The notes under the pieces were generated by a model. That model made no database searches. It had not been told where the DNA came from and was given only the letters and a program-made list of their open reading frames with translations. 64,000 nt of DNA from Vallitalea okinawensis (lineage in GTDB: Bacteria > Bacillota > Clostridia > Lachnospirales > PQDH01): positions 656,796 to 720,795 of the forward strand of contig NZ_PQDH01000003.1 of assembly GCF_002964605.1 (NCBI RefSeq). Reading direction: 5' to 3'. The position numbers and the translations under genes are program-made. The first letter of the stretch is position 1. The number at the start of each line of letters is the position of its first letter. Below, piece after piece: positions 18,302-27,352 of the stretch.

Positions 18302-18658
18302 TTACTTATTTTGAACAGTATCAAACTCTTCATTCTTAATCCAATTGCCCCTAATGTCCTTGTTATATGGAAGCACTTTAATGACTGAATTAGTATTAAT
18401 AAGCCCATAAATATGTGGATATTCTCGTCCACAGTTGTCTCCATCTTCCCATCTGATTTCAGCTTTTAATTTATCAGTGTCAATACACAATAATACCAGA
18501 TCATCTTTAATATTTGTAAAATTTGGGGCAACTCGCCAAAAATATTCTACTGATGAGCAATGAATAAATCCTTCAATTTGTAGATTTTTTTCACCAAATT
18601 CAGGATTCCGTTTAACTTCATTCCATTTTTCTTTTTTCATACAATGCAGTATAACCAT
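18302..18658 (-). CDS. DUF952-family protein
   Basis: 118 residues. Conserved DUF952 elements are GFIHCSSVEYFWRVA (residues 30-44), a beta-strand DLVLLCIDTDKL, IRWEDGD and YPHIYGLINTNSVIKV. The family is a small cytosolic fold related to glutathione-S-transferase-associated proteins, with no assigned reaction. Full length. The conserved His and Trp residues are present. ATG at 18658 follows GAGGAGAT. It lies 75 bases from the flavodoxin gene on the right. Confidence 0.85.
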   Translation of the reverse strand: MVILHCMKKEKWNEVKRNPEFGEKNLQIEGFIHCSSVEYFWRVAPNFTNIKDDLVLLCIDTDKLKAEIRWEDGDNCGREYPHIYGLINTNSVIKVLPYNKDIRGNWIKNEEFDTVQNK

Positions 18659-18733
18659 CTTATCTCCTCTTTCTCACAGATATTGGCACTCAGATAAAGA
18701 TTAAATACTCTTTATAATAAACCTATATGTAAT

Positions 18734-19279
18734 TCACATCTTTACTTGTTTTTGTACAAATTGAACTAAGGGCAAAATATATTTTCGAGAAGAAATATCA
18801 TAGGAATTTCCAATAGATTGCTCACAACCGGCTTCAACTGAACTTTTAGCTTTTTTTCTACTTAACATTTGAGCAAGTGTCTTCATAATCAGTCGATCTC
18901 CTATACCCATTTTTTCATAATTCAATCCACCCTGCATATAAAAATGTGGAATTGCTTTTAACTCTTCCTCTGAAAAGCTTTCTCGCCAAATTGTATTAAT
19001 TACATCTTCTGCAGCTAAAGGGGTTGCTCCTGTCGCAAATATAATCAACTTAGACCTTCCATTACCTTGAACCAATGTTTTTATTTTTTTTAACCCATCA
19101 ACTTTTCCTGCATGTATACGACTACCATAAATAATACAATCATATTCCACAATAGATGATTGAGAGAAATCTTCATAATTAGAAATATCGCAGTTAAGTT
19201 CCTCACCAATCCATTCCGCATATCTTTTTGTAAAACCAGTTTTTGATTTATAAATAACTATTGTCTTCATCTTCTTCAT
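18734..19279 (-). CDS. Flavodoxin-domain protein (HemG-like)
   Basis: 181 residues. The N-terminal FMN phosphate loop YKSKTGFTKRYAEWI is at residues 10-24. Further elements are DCIIYGSRIHAGKVDG, LIIFATGATPLAAED and PHFYMQGGLNYEKMG, the layout of the flavodoxin_5 / protoporphyrinogen-oxidase-like group. It would be a cytosolic electron carrier or NAD(P)H-linked oxidase. ATG at 19279 with GGAGGATAC upstream. To its right lies a broken serine-hydrolase gene without an intervening attC. Confidence 0.84.
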   Translation of the reverse strand: MKKMKTIVIYKSKTGFTKRYAEWIGEELNCDISNYEDFSQSSIVEYDCIIYGSRIHAGKVDGLKKIKTLVQGNGRSKLIIFATGATPLAAEDVINTIWRESFSEEELKAIPHFYMQGGLNYEKMGIGDRLIMKTLAQMLSRKKAKSSVEAGCEQSIGNSYDISSRKYILPLVQFVQKQVKM

Positions 19280-19326
19280 ATCGTATCCTCCATATTACAT
19301 TATCCAATTTGGCAATCTAAAGACCC

Positions 19327-20100
19327 TCAGCCTCTATACGACTTTCTCTTTATAATTTGATAATTGATTTTGGTTTCTACACCACTTTTAGTAATGAGTA
19401 TTACATAGTTACCCTTATGAAGAACTGTCCGGTCAAGACTATTTGAACATCCAGAAATATTCACCTCAGTTAAGTCTTCAGATGGAGCAATGCTTTTTAC
19501 CTAAAGCTTATCAACTAATGTGTCCCAAGTGAGTTCTAGTACTCCAGTCATGTTTTCAGACTCATTAGAAATATATGTAATAACAGCATTTTTATCTGGT
19601 AGAATCACTACATATTGGCCAAATAGACCGTCCATACGATATGAGTTAGGATATGAGTTCATCCATACCTGATATCCATACCCCTGATGATGATCATCTG
19701 TTGCAAAGAATGGATTAAATTCATCTGTTTGTATTTGAACAGATGTTGCTCGCTCTATATAATCTGTGGGAATTAGTTGCTTACCCTTCCAAACACCTTT
19801 GTCTAGAAGCAGTTGACCGAATCTAGATAGTTGTTCTGCAGTTAAATATAATCCTGAAAAACCCTGAGGTACTCCTAGAGGGCATGTATCCCACTGTGGT
19901 TTAGAAATATTTAAAGGCAGAAATATCTTCTTATCTATATAATCAAGCAAATTAAGTCCTGTAGCTGCTTCAATAACTCTTGAAAGCATATAAGTAGATG
20001 AATTATTATATGTAAAGTGAGTTCCTGGTTCATATATAACAGGTTCTTCAACTAAATGCTGAATGAATGCTGAGAAAATATTATTAGGTGATGTTAACAC
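19327..20100 (-). pseudogene. Truncated beta-lactamase-family serine hydrolase with in-frame TAG
   Basis: The reading frame from 20100 holds the YxN motif region HFTYNNSSTYMLSRVIEAAT and the C-terminal half of a class C beta-lactamase / S12 hydrolase (LPLNISKPQWDTCPLGVPQG, GYGYQVWM). The N-terminal half with the catalytic SxxK is missing. An in-frame TAG at 19501-19503 follows DTLVDKL, and the same frame then continues about 57 codons (GNYVILITKSGVETKI) to TGA at 19327. The break at 20100 is eight bases from the stop of the next gene. It is probably inactive. Confidence 0.72.
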
Positions 20101-20108
20101 CGACCTAC

Positions 20109-20855
20109 TTAGATCATCTTATGTTTTCTCAACTCATTTACCAATTCAACACTTTCTTGCTCATTCCCTATGCTTTTAGACCACTTATCAAAAAACCATT
20201 CATAATAATGCTCATATCCTTTATCATCCCAAGTATCTATTAGTCCAATCCTTTTTTTCTTATCATCTACTTCTTCAATAATCCCCTTTATATCTTTCTT
20301 AGTAAAACTCTTATATGTACCTCTAAATATTATATTGTCTTTGTTAAGTCTTCCTTTGACAGTTTTGCTCTTGTTTGTATAGCCCATACATACTGCTATC
20401 ATCGGAAAGACAAAAAACTTTGGTAACTTTAATGTATTAAATAATCTATCAATCTTTTTATGGTATACTTCATTCGTCACTAGTGTATCTATTCCCAATG
20501 ACTGAGCAGCCAATACGGTTGATTGAACTAGTAAACTTATATCTATTAATCCTGTTACAAATTGCATAAAATACTCAGAATTAAAGTCTTGTTCTAATTC
20601 TTCTGCACATAACTTTAATCTATAAAAATCAACACAATAAATTAGAACTCTATCCCCCCTAAAACCTAATTCCTTAATCTGTTCTCTATCTAACTCAATT
20701 ATTGAATAAGATTGTCTGTTTGATGCATTAGAAGTTCTTAAAATACAGTCTTTAATTTTATCGACTAATTCTTCTTCGATGTGATCATTGTTAAATTCGG
20801 TCTTTCTTGTCGTTTTAAGATTCTTAAATACTTCAATAATATCGTTCATAATCAT
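20109..20855 (-). CDS. Nitroreductase-family protein
   Basis: 248 residues. The N-terminal TTRKTEFNNDHIEEELVDKI replaces the usual RRSxRxF. It is followed by NASNRQSYSIIELD (FMN contact region), LVQSTVLAAQSLGIDTLVTNE and FPMIAVCMGY. This matches divergent FMN-dependent nitroreductases. The C-terminal 60 residues (WDDKGYEHYYEWFFDKW) are an extension. ATG at 20855. A half attC lies to its right; to its left it runs directly into the serine-hydrolase remnant. Confidence 0.78.
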   Translation of the reverse strand: MIMNDIIEVFKNLKTTRKTEFNNDHIEEELVDKIKDCILRTSNASNRQSYSIIELDREQIKELGFRGDRVLIYCVDFYRLKLCAEELEQDFNSEYFMQFVTGLIDISLLVQSTVLAAQSLGIDTLVTNEVYHKKIDRLFNTLKLPKFFVFPMIAVCMGYTNKSKTVKGRLNKDNIIFRGTYKSFTKKDIKGIIEEVDDKKKRIGLIDTWDDKGYEHYYEWFFDKWSKSIGNEQESVELVNELRKHKMI

Positions 20856-20883
20856 ACCCCTTATTAATTTCTAGTGTTAATGT

Positions 20884-20938
20884 CATCTAACGTTTCGGAT
20901 TTACGACGTTCCTCAGCCTTAGAACAAAGGTGCTCCTT
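20884..20938 (-). repeat. attC fragment (R' half, type A)
   Basis: ATCTAACGTTTCGGATTTAC, GACGTTCCTCAGCCTTAG and AACAAAGGTGCTC are the left third of a type A site. The rest is deleted. Confidence 0.72.
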
Positions 20939-20979
20939 ATCTTTATTCCTCCTACAACAGAATAAACTTAATATTATGA

Positions 20980-21792
20980 TTATACTATTCGTCCTATAAT
21001 AGCTTTTGATATCCTGTAAGTATAATCACTTACGTAGTTTAGAGCATCAACACTTTCGTAATTAGATGGAGTACCCAAATATCCATCTGAAGATAGTTCT
21101 TTGATGTGACCACCAAATAACCACTGTTCAACTTTATCATCATCTAATGCAACAGGGGGCAATGACTTGGCTTTTTCAACATCAACTAGATGAGGATAAA
21201 ACTTATGTATTATAGCCGTTTCAATATCTCCTCCATGAACATCAGAAACTTCAGCCGTACTTACTACGATTGATTGAAGTTCTATGGGGCATAAATAAGG
21301 TTCATTCCCACTGAATCCAAAGTGTGGAAGTCTCCATTCATCAAAAGCATAGCAAGCATTGATTTTTAACTTTTCAGTTGCATCTTTAAATGCTTCAATT
21401 ATGGCAAGACTGTGTTCAATATCACCATGAGCATTTACACCAAAGATATTGGTAAAACCAAATTCCGCTAATGAAGCCAATATATCAAAAAGTAAAGCTT
21501 TAGCGGTTTCTTTCCTAATTCTGAAAGAACCTATAAACCCACCCGTTGACTGACATACACCCCAGTAAAAGGGTGGTGCGATTATTACATTGTATCCCTC
21601 CTGTTCAAGCTTTTCTTTGATTGACAAACAATATACATGTGCAGTTAATATATCCGTTCCTAAACATAAATGTGGTCCATGTTCTTCAATTACTCCAAGT
21701 GGTATTAAAACAAGCGCCTTTTTATTTGCATAGGACTCTATGTCTGTCCATTTCATATTGACCATTGTATCTTTAAACATACTATCTAACAT
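20980..21792 (-). CDS. Creatininase-family metal-dependent amidohydrolase
   Basis: 270 residues. The family signature LIPLGVIEEHGPHLCLGTD (near residues 31-49) supplies the Glu, His and Asp metal ligands. It is followed by GGFIGSFRIRKET, FGVNAHGDIEHSLA and SDVHGGDIETA, all at the expected spacing of PF02633 proteins. These hydrolyse creatinine-like or formamide bonds, and the real substrate here is open. No signal peptide. Start at 21792 with AGGAGGTT. Confidence 0.87.
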   Translation of the reverse strand: MLDSMFKDTMVNMKWTDIESYANKKALVLIPLGVIEEHGPHLCLGTDILTAHVYCLSIKEKLEQEGYNVIIAPPFYWGVCQSTGGFIGSFRIRKETAKALLFDILASLAEFGFTNIFGVNAHGDIEHSLAIIEAFKDATEKLKINACYAFDEWRLPHFGFSGNEPYLCPIELQSIVVSTAEVSDVHGGDIETAIIHKFYPHLVDVEKAKSLPPVALDDDKVEQWLFGGHIKELSSDGYLGTPSNYESVDALNYVSDYTYRISKAIIGRIV

Positions 21793-21990
21793 TTCTTAAC
21801 CTCCTAAGTCAAATAATCTTTAACTTGCATTTTAAGAATCACATTTCTCAATACTACAAAGATTTCCCCTAATAAATCTACAACAAGAGCGTGGCAGGTT
21901 GTCTCATCTTGAGTTGATTCTCCTAAAACAAAATATATAGGCTCTATTCGACCCAATAGAAATACTCTGAGAAGAATTACCCAATATCAT

Positions 21991-22018
21991 ATAACGTTTT
22001 CGTATTTGCGACATCTTT
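21991..22018 (-). repeat. attC fragment (R' end)
   Basis: TATAACGTTTTCGTATTTGC followed by GACATCTT is an R' arm. It is preceded at 21950 by the leader motif CCAATAGAAATACTCTGAGA found beside other sites. Confidence 0.6.
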
Positions 22019-22038
22019 GAATTTATAAGATCTGCCTG

Positions 22039-22779
22039 TTATTCATTCTGTTTTCTCGCTTTTATCATCAAAAATGAGGGTCTTCTTTTTTCATTAACTA
22101 ACCTGTAATTTTGCTCTATTGCTTTATCTGTAGCAATAGGTTCCAATATTTTGTCAACAATGAAACCATTCCTTATTAAAGTATTTATTATAGTAGAAAA
22201 AGTTCTGTGGTATTTTATAACACCATCAACAATCCAAGTTTCTTCTCTTTTCCCCTCTAGCTGATAATCATCAAGAGGCCAGTAAACTTTTTTATTATTT
22301 TGATCTCTAATCCAACCTTCTCTTTTTTTATTCGCTAGTATTACAGGGTGTTCTTGTGAAAAAACAAGTTGTCCACCTGGTTTTAAAAGTGAATAAATCT
22401 TCCTAATTAAAGCATCAAAATCTTCAATATAATGAAAGGCTACTGAACTTAATACTAAGTCAAAAAAATCTTCCTCATAAGTAAATGTCTCTATTGGTTT
22501 ATTTATAAACTCTACAAACTTACTACTATTCTCATCTTTAGCTCTCTCAATCATTTTCTCAGATATGTCAACACCAACTACAGTTTTTGCACCGTTACTA
22601 ACATACCAAAGGCATCCTTCGCCATATCCGCAACCTAGATCTAAAATAACTTTATTCATTAAGTCAGGGAGTAAAGATCTTATAGCTGGTATTTCTAGTA
22701 ACTCATTATAACTATTACTTCTATTTCTTAGTTCGATATACCCCTCATAAAATTGATCATTATCATATATATTTTGCAT
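22039..22779 (-). CDS. Class I SAM-dependent methyltransferase
   Basis: 246 residues. Motif I VILDLGCGYGEGCL (near residue 43) binds S-adenosylmethionine. VVGVDISEKMIERA is motif post-I, DLVLSSVAFHYIEDF motif II, and LLKPGGQLVFSQEHP motif III. The C-terminal part has RTFSTIINTLIRNGF. It looks like a small-molecule methyltransferase of the UbiE/Methyltransf_11 group. Start at 22779. The R'' half of an attC lies 40-70 bases to its right. Confidence 0.88.
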   Translation of the reverse strand: MQNIYDNDQFYEGYIELRNRSNSYNELLEIPAIRSLLPDLMNKVILDLGCGYGEGCLWYVSNGAKTVVGVDISEKMIERAKDENSSKFVEFINKPIETFTYEEDFFDLVLSSVAFHYIEDFDALIRKIYSLLKPGGQLVFSQEHPVILANKKREGWIRDQNNKKVYWPLDDYQLEGKREETWIVDGVIKYHRTFSTIINTLIRNGFIVDKILEPIATDKAIEQNYRLVNEKRRPSFLMIKARKQNE

Positions 22780-22814
22780 AAAATCCCCCTGTTCTTTCTC
22801 TAATTCAAACTCTT

Positions 22815-22847
22815 TCCATACCTTGCAAATCTTTTGCTAGATGATGG
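22815..22847 (-). repeat. attC fragment (R'' end, type A)
   Basis: CCATACCTTGCAAATC and TTTTGCTAGATGATGG match the right end of type A sites. R'' is GCTAGAT with one change. Confidence 0.68.
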
Positions 22848-22904
22848 AATATGCAGGCTGATTAATTTTACTCCACTACTACTCTCCACCATCAAGTATT
22901 GGTA

Positions 22905-23216
22905 CTATATTACAATTACTTTCATTAGTTTATTGAAGTAGTTTGCTCCATTATTAATTATGTAATTCTGGTTACTATTGATTTCGTATATTATTTTCTC
23001 ATACGTTTTATATGCTACATCTACGTCATGGTCTGTAATCACTTTTTCTTTGTATGCATCTGCTAACTCATCTTCATCAAGCAAATAGATATCGCCTTTG
23101 GCTTGATAAACTATATCAAAATACATATCTTCAAAATAAACTCTTCCCAAATCTATTCCAATACTTTTTATAATATCAAAATACCATTGTATTAGATTAT
23201 TATTAGCATCGTACAT
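22905..23216 (-). CDS. Short DUF402-like protein
   Basis: 103 residues. WYFDIIKSIGIDLGRVYFED, YFDIVYQAKGDIYLLDEDEL and DVAYKTYEKII are the C-terminal signature of DUF402 (FomD-like nucleoside-diphosphate hydrolase) proteins. Those are usually 160-200 residues, so the N-terminal strands are missing. The ATG at 23216 has no good ribosome binding site. A GGAGG lies about 30 bases further upstream and leads only into a short blocked frame. It may be a truncated remnant rather than a working gene. Confidence 0.6.
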   Translation of the reverse strand: MYDANNNLIQWYFDIIKSIGIDLGRVYFEDMYFDIVYQAKGDIYLLDEDELADAYKEKVITDHDVDVAYKTYEKIIYEINSNQNYIINNGANYFNKLMKVIVI

Positions 23217-23261
23217 AATGATAATTTATTCTTTGAAACCGTAAATATGACCTCCTGCTTT

Positions 23262-23717
23262 TTACTTCATGGTTTTACTATAATGAATCCATCCATCTTC
23301 TATTGCCAATACTTCATAACTCATCTTATCAAAAAAATGTTGTGCTGGATTAGTCACTAAAGTCGATAATGTTATTTTTTTATGCCCATTATCAAATATT
23401 TGTTTTTCAATTGTTTTCATTAAGCCAGCAGCAATTCCCATAAGCCTATAGTCTTTTAGAAGATAAATACTATAAATACATGGTTGTCCAAGATATATAC
23501 TCCAATACCCATGACCTGCCAGTTGTCCATCTACAGTTGCCACAAACATTCTTTTTAAATTACTCACCAATAACTCCATAGTCCTGTATTTTACAGAATC
23601 CCATTTAGCCAATTGCTCAGGTTCATGTTCTATAATATACTCTCGCTCAAATAAAAATATTTGCTCTATATCACTACTTTGAGCTTTTCTAATACTGATT
23701 TTACTAGCCTCTTTCAT
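23262..23717 (-). CDS. GNAT N-acetyltransferase
   Basis: 151 residues from the ATG at 23717, which has AAAGGAAT upstream. A more distant in-frame ATG at 23753 lacks one. The fold is recognised by SIRKAQSSDIEQIFLFE, the cofactor region LLKDYRLMGIAAGLMKTIE (near residue 95), and NPAQHFFDKMSYEVL. It is a small cytosolic acetyltransferase of unknown substrate. It is separated by 45 bases from the DUF402-like gene to its left, without attC, so the two are probably co-transcribed within one cassette. Confidence 0.83.
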   Translation of the reverse strand: MKEASKISIRKAQSSDIEQIFLFEREYIIEHEPEQLAKWDSVKYRTMELLVSNLKRMFVATVDGQLAGHGYWSIYLGQPCIYSIYLLKDYRLMGIAAGLMKTIEKQIFDNGHKKITLSTLVTNPAQHFFDKMSYEVLAIEDGWIHYSKTMK

Positions 23718-23941
23718 CGTTATAACAATTCCTTTCTTTGACTTAAGAATCATCGTTTTTAACAGTCATCATATACTAGCTAGTTTAGGACACCCTTTCA
23801 GTTTTTAATATGTCATTTATGGTATAATTAACTATAATTTATGCTAAAGCTTAGCAAATTTCCCCCAACATTAACTTCCAACTATCTATTTTTATCTACA
23901 CATTATAATAACAGTTGAATCATTAAACCTTATTAATTCTT

Positions 23942-24018
23942 TTGCCTTACGTTCCATTTTACCAACGTTTCTCAATCTTAGAACGAAGGTGCTCATGCCC
24001 TGAAAAGGGCTAATGTGC
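23942..24018 (-). repeat. attC fragment (R' half, type A), fused to gene end
   Basis: GCCTTACGTTCCATTTTACC, AACGTTTCTCAATCTTAG and GTGCTCATGCCCTGAAAAGG are the left half of a type A site. It stops at the GGGCTAATGTGC hairpin and is joined to the stop codon at 24019. Confidence 0.75.
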
Positions 24019-24852
24019 TTAAACTAAATCTTTAAGAACAAGTTTACTCTTTGGTATATCCATCTCACCAATTTCAGCATCTTCAATGAAACTACCATGG
24101 TAATCGGAACCTGTAGTTATAATTAAATCTTTATCTCTGCAGATATTAACACATGCTGAAATTACTTCATTAGAATGTAAGGGATAATAGCATTCTATTC
24201 CATCTAATCCCATATTCACCATTCTCAGTACTTCCTTCTTGAAATCAGGAATATTATCTGATTTGATTGTCAATCCTGGATGAGCTAAAATAGCTTTTCC
24301 ACCAGCTCTATGAATTGACTCACAGACAGTTTTTATATCGGGGAAGTTTACACTACTGTATGAGTTTCCATATTTAGAATAAAACTTTATTCCATCCATC
24401 AGATTAACCGTTAAGTTTTTATGCATAAAATAATGAAGTGCCTTCCATCCACCTAATTTCCTATCATATTGAAATGTAATGTATTCAGATACTGATATTT
24501 CTTTAAAATCATTTTCCATTTTCTCAATTAATCTAATATTAACTTCCTCAAGTAAACGCTTATTTGAATCAACAAAGTCACAAAACTCTTGGTTAGTTAC
24601 TTCTATTCCGTATCCAAGAATATGAACGTCCACTCCATTATCAATAGAGTCTAATTCTACTGCAGATATAAAATCAAGTTTATACTTTTCTGATAAATTG
24701 GATAATTCTATGTTACCCTCTAAAGTATTATGATCTGCTATAGCTAATAGCCCAACCCCTTTTGTTAATGCTTTAGTTACTATTTCTTGCGGTGACATTG
24801 TCCCATCAGAATAAAAAGAATGAATATGTAAATCAACAATTTTCTCTTTCAT
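24019..24852 (-). CDS. PHP-domain phosphoesterase
   Basis: 277 residues. The polymerase-and-histidinol-phosphatase metal motifs are complete. DLHIHSFYSDGTMSP is at residues 7-21, ADHNTLEGN near 40, VELDS near 65, GGKAILAHPG near 195 and TTGSDYHG near 255. The arrangement resembles YciV/TrpH-type enzymes (3',5'-nucleoside bisphosphate phosphatase or 5'-3' RNase). It is cytosolic and binds three metals by family knowledge. The hairpin TACCAC...GTGGTA at 24930-24950 lies in its leader. Its stop codon abuts a truncated attC. Confidence 0.87.
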   Translation of the reverse strand: MKEKIVDLHIHSFYSDGTMSPQEIVTKALTKGVGLLAIADHNTLEGNIELSNLSEKYKLDFISAVELDSIDNGVDVHILGYGIEVTNQEFCDFVDSNKRLLEEVNIRLIEKMENDFKEISVSEYITFQYDRKLGGWKALHYFMHKNLTVNLMDGIKFYSKYGNSYSSVNFPDIKTVCESIHRAGGKAILAHPGLTIKSDNIPDFKKEVLRMVNMGLDGIECYYPLHSNEVISACVNICRDKDLIITTGSDYHGSFIEDAEIGEMDIPKSKLVLKDLV

Positions 24853-24954
24853 TTTCTCTAGCCCCCAGCATAATAAATTAAATTATAGCTCTAAATGTAT
24901 CAAGCTATTATTCTTTCACTCCAAAGTAATACCACGTAATAAATGTGGTAATAT

Positions 24955-24990
24955 TTGCTAACGTATCGGATTCGCAGCGTTTCCCAACCT
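24955..24990 (-). repeat. attC fragment (R' end, type A)
   Basis: TTGCTAACGTATCGGATTCG and CAGCGTTTCCCAACCTC are the R' arm of a type A site, cut at the AACCT stem. Confidence 0.7.
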
Positions 24991-25437
24991 CTAATTTTTT
25001 TTGTTTCTTTTCTTATCTAAAATTAAGCCAATTACTACCGTAGCAATAAAAACAGTAACCCATATGGGAATGATACCATAATGCATGTGGGCGTGTGCTA
25101 TCTCTGATGAATCAACCGATATTCCACTATTTAAGACCTCATTAATTCTTTCTAGATTAACATTTCTAATAAATCCACCCAACCACTCTCCAATTAGCAT
25201 TCCAGCAAAACATGATACTGTTGTTGCTATGGCAGTTATATTTTTTCCTAAGAATAATAGAATTAATGAAATTGCTACGGGGATAAACATCCTTAAACTG
25301 CTATGTGTAAACCAACCAGCTGTATATGCTTCAAAAGTTTTTCCTACCGAAAAATAAATATTGCAAATGGTATATCCTACTACATATATTAAGACTATAA
25401 AAATAAAAGAATTCAACTTTTGTTTTATTTTGTACAT
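24991..25437 (-). CDS. Small membrane protein, unknown function
   Basis: 148 residues with four predicted helices (about 10-28, 45-62, 65-85 and 122-142) and a lysine-rich C-terminus. The loop before the last helix has SSEIAHAHMHYGIIPI, rich in His, which could bind a metal, but that is only an idea. ATG at 25437 follows GGGGGGC. The stop codon lies one base beyond a truncated attC. Confidence 0.68.
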   Translation of the reverse strand: MYKIKQKLNSFIFIVLIYVVGYTICNIYFSVGKTFEAYTAGWFTHSSLRMFIPVAISLILLFLGKNITAIATTVSCFAGMLIGEWLGGFIRNVNLERINEVLNSGISVDSSEIAHAHMHYGIIPIWVTVFIATVVIGLILDKKRNKKN

Positions 25438-25544
25438 ATAATGCCCCCCTTTAATTCCAAAGACTTATCCAATAATCTGCCCTGATAAATAATCTTTTCT
25501 CATTATGCTTCCTGCACCCATGCCACTCTATTCTACCTTGTTCC

Positions 25545-25655
25545 TATAGCATGGTTACAGAATGTGGTGAACCTGACCCCGTTAGGAGTACTTCCTCGGT
25601 AAGCCATATAGGAAAACCTTTGGAACCCTTATGCAGATGCTTTGTTAAGTGATGG
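25545..25655 (-). repeat. attC fragment (R'' side, type E)
   Basis: AATGTGGTGAACCTGACCCC, GTTAGGAGTACTTCCTCGG and AACCCTTATGCAGATGCTT end in R'' GTTAAGT at 25644. The R' side is missing. The R' box at the other border of this cassette (ACTTAAT, 26400) is complementary in six of seven bases. Confidence 0.78.
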
Positions 25656-25674
25656 ACGGTCCGCCCCCCTAGAC

Positions 25675-26349
25675 CTATGCTTTTAACACTATGTTTAAAT
25701 TTTCTATTCCATTCTTATGTATATTATAGACTTCTTCAAATAACTTATTGTAATAATCTTCACTTGTCTTCTTTTTGTTTTTTGCCATTTCTTTAGCTTT
25801 TTTAGTATAAAATCTATCATATATCTTCTTAAAGTTATTATTGTACTCCTTAAAGAATGAATCTTTTTCATTTTTTTCTCCAGGTAACACCATACCGTTA
25901 TTACTCACAGAATATAAAGGTTGTGACACTATTCCATTATATGCTATTATTCTAGCAACACCTATAGCACCAATTACATCTAGTTTATCTGCATCAAATA
26001 TTATCTTTGCTTCAATACTACATGCATTTCTGTTACTATGTGTTGAAATACAATCCTTAATATGATTAGCCTTACCTTTACTCCAACCATTTGAGATCAG
26101 ATATAAATATGCCTTTTCAGCTCCTTCTTCAGCATGATCAATGTAAGAGTTTTTAGTCTGTGCATCTCTACCTATATCGTGTAGTAACGATGATACAATT
26201 AAGACTTCATCATCTAATTCATAATCCTTGCTTATTTCTAATGCATTATATAGTACTCTGTAAACATGCTGGTAACCATGGGCAGTATCATTATTATCCA
26301 TACTCGAAAGCATATAATCTTCTATAACTTGATATTTTCCTCTATCCAT
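25675..26349 (-). CDS. HD-domain phosphohydrolase
   Basis: 224 residues. HGYQHVYRV (first His), LLHDIGRDAQ (His57-Asp58), STHSNRN and DADKLDVIGAIGVARII (last Asp) form the HD metal site. This fits the yfbR/YedJ-like single-domain HD hydrolases that cleave nucleotides or phosphate esters. ATG at 26349 with AGGAGGT. It lies between a half type E attC on the left and a complete type A attC on the right, and is a single-gene cassette. Confidence 0.86.
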   Translation of the reverse strand: MDRGKYQVIEDYMLSSMDNNDTAHGYQHVYRVLYNALEISKDYELDDEVLIVSSLLHDIGRDAQTKNSYIDHAEEGAEKAYLYLISNGWSKGKANHIKDCISTHSNRNACSIEAKIIFDADKLDVIGAIGVARIIAYNGIVSQPLYSVSNNGMVLPGEKNEKDSFFKEYNNNFKKIYDRFYTKKAKEMAKNKKKTSEDYYNKLFEEVYNIHKNGIENLNIVLKA

Positions 26350-26399
26350 ATTAACCTCCTTTTTTTACATAATCACGTCTTTCACTAGCACCATCTTTC

Positions 26400-26592
26400 A
26401 CTTAATGTTATGGATTTACGACGTTTCGCAACCTTAGAAGGAGGTGCTCATGACCTGAATAAGGGCTAATGAACCGACTGTCACAACGCGCTTAGGTTAA
26501 GGAATGTGTGAGGGTGGTCAATTAGGAATACACCTTGGCGCCCTTTAAGAACTCCTATACTTAAACAAGCCTAAACACATTGTAATCTGAAG
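26400..26592 (-). repeat. attC site (type A)
   Basis: R' ACTTAAT with GTTATGGATTTACGACG, stem CAACCT ... TTAGGTTAAG, hairpin GACCTGAATAAGGGC, and R'' GTAATCT. The right centre has diverged (CTTGGCGCCCTTTAAG). Confidence 0.82.
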
Positions 26593-26617
26593 TTGTGATT
26601 GTTATATAAAAAGTTTC

Positions 26618-26641
26618 AAAGACCACACGGATGTGGTCTTT
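26618..26641 (-). terminator. Intrinsic terminator hairpin
   Basis: AAAGACCACA-CGGA-TGTGGTCTTT is a perfect 10-bp stem located just downstream of the methyltransferase stop. A T-rich tail (GAAACTTTTTATAT) follows in the minus-strand direction. Confidence 0.8.
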
Positions 26642-26653
26642 AAAATTAAAAGT

Positions 26654-27352
26654 TTATTTCTTTATGGCTGTCATCAATACCAGTGTCAAGTAGTTTTCAA
26701 TATCTGCATCAAGAAGTTCAAAATCAGCTGTTGACCTCCAAAGCGCCTTTCCTTCAGGAACATCTTCAGCAAGTATGATATCAACCAAACCTGTTTTTCC
26801 CCACATTTCATGCCACCATTTTGAACTATGAAAAGTATACATGTCTGGATCCCAATGTGGTTTGATCGCTTCTGGTAAACTATCGTTAAATTCCCTCGTA
26901 AGTCCAGGGCTAATAATACCAAATTGTCCCCCTTGCTTTACAAGTTTTGAGTAATGACATGGGAAATATGTTTCGTCTGTTCCAAAATAATGATATGCAT
27001 CAATACTTATTGCAACATCGAAAAAATTATCAGCATATGGTAGAGCATGAGCTTCAGCTTGAATTGGAAATACTTTATCGTCTACTCCCATTTCTACAAA
27101 ACGCTTATAATTATCCGATGGACTAATCCACAAGTCGTTTGCAAATACTGTAACGCCAAATTCCTTTGCAAGAAATATAGATGTCAATCCAGTACCACAA
27201 CCCATATCTAACACACGCATACCTGGTTTTAAATCCATTTTTTCAGATAATATTTCTATCAGCCACATAGCATTTGGTCCAAGCATTTTATTACTCTCAA
27301 AAAAATTACTATAATTTTTATAGTATTTTTCACAACGTTTAAAATCTATCAT
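26654..27352 (-). CDS. Class I SAM-dependent methyltransferase
   Basis: 232 residues. Motif I MRVLDMGCGTGLTSIFLA (near residue 43), FANDLWISPSDNYKRF, DVAISIDAYHYFGTDETYF and LVKQGGQFGIISPGL mark a Methyltransf_11 enzyme. ENYLTLVLMTAIKK is the last strand. It has the best-defined transcription signals of the window. There is a 250-base leader with a near-perfect palindrome at 27455-27474 and an intrinsic terminator right after the stop, so it is probably regulated on its own rather than from the array promoter. Confidence 0.88.
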   Translation of the reverse strand: MIDFKRCEKYYKNYSNFFESNKMLGPNAMWLIEILSEKMDLKPGMRVLDMGCGTGLTSIFLAKEFGVTVFANDLWISPSDNYKRFVEMGVDDKVFPIQAEAHALPYADNFFDVAISIDAYHYFGTDETYFPCHYSKLVKQGGQFGIISPGLTREFNDSLPEAIKPHWDPDMYTFHSSKWWHEMWGKTGLVDIILAEDVPEGKALWRSTADFELLDADIENYLTLVLMTAIKK

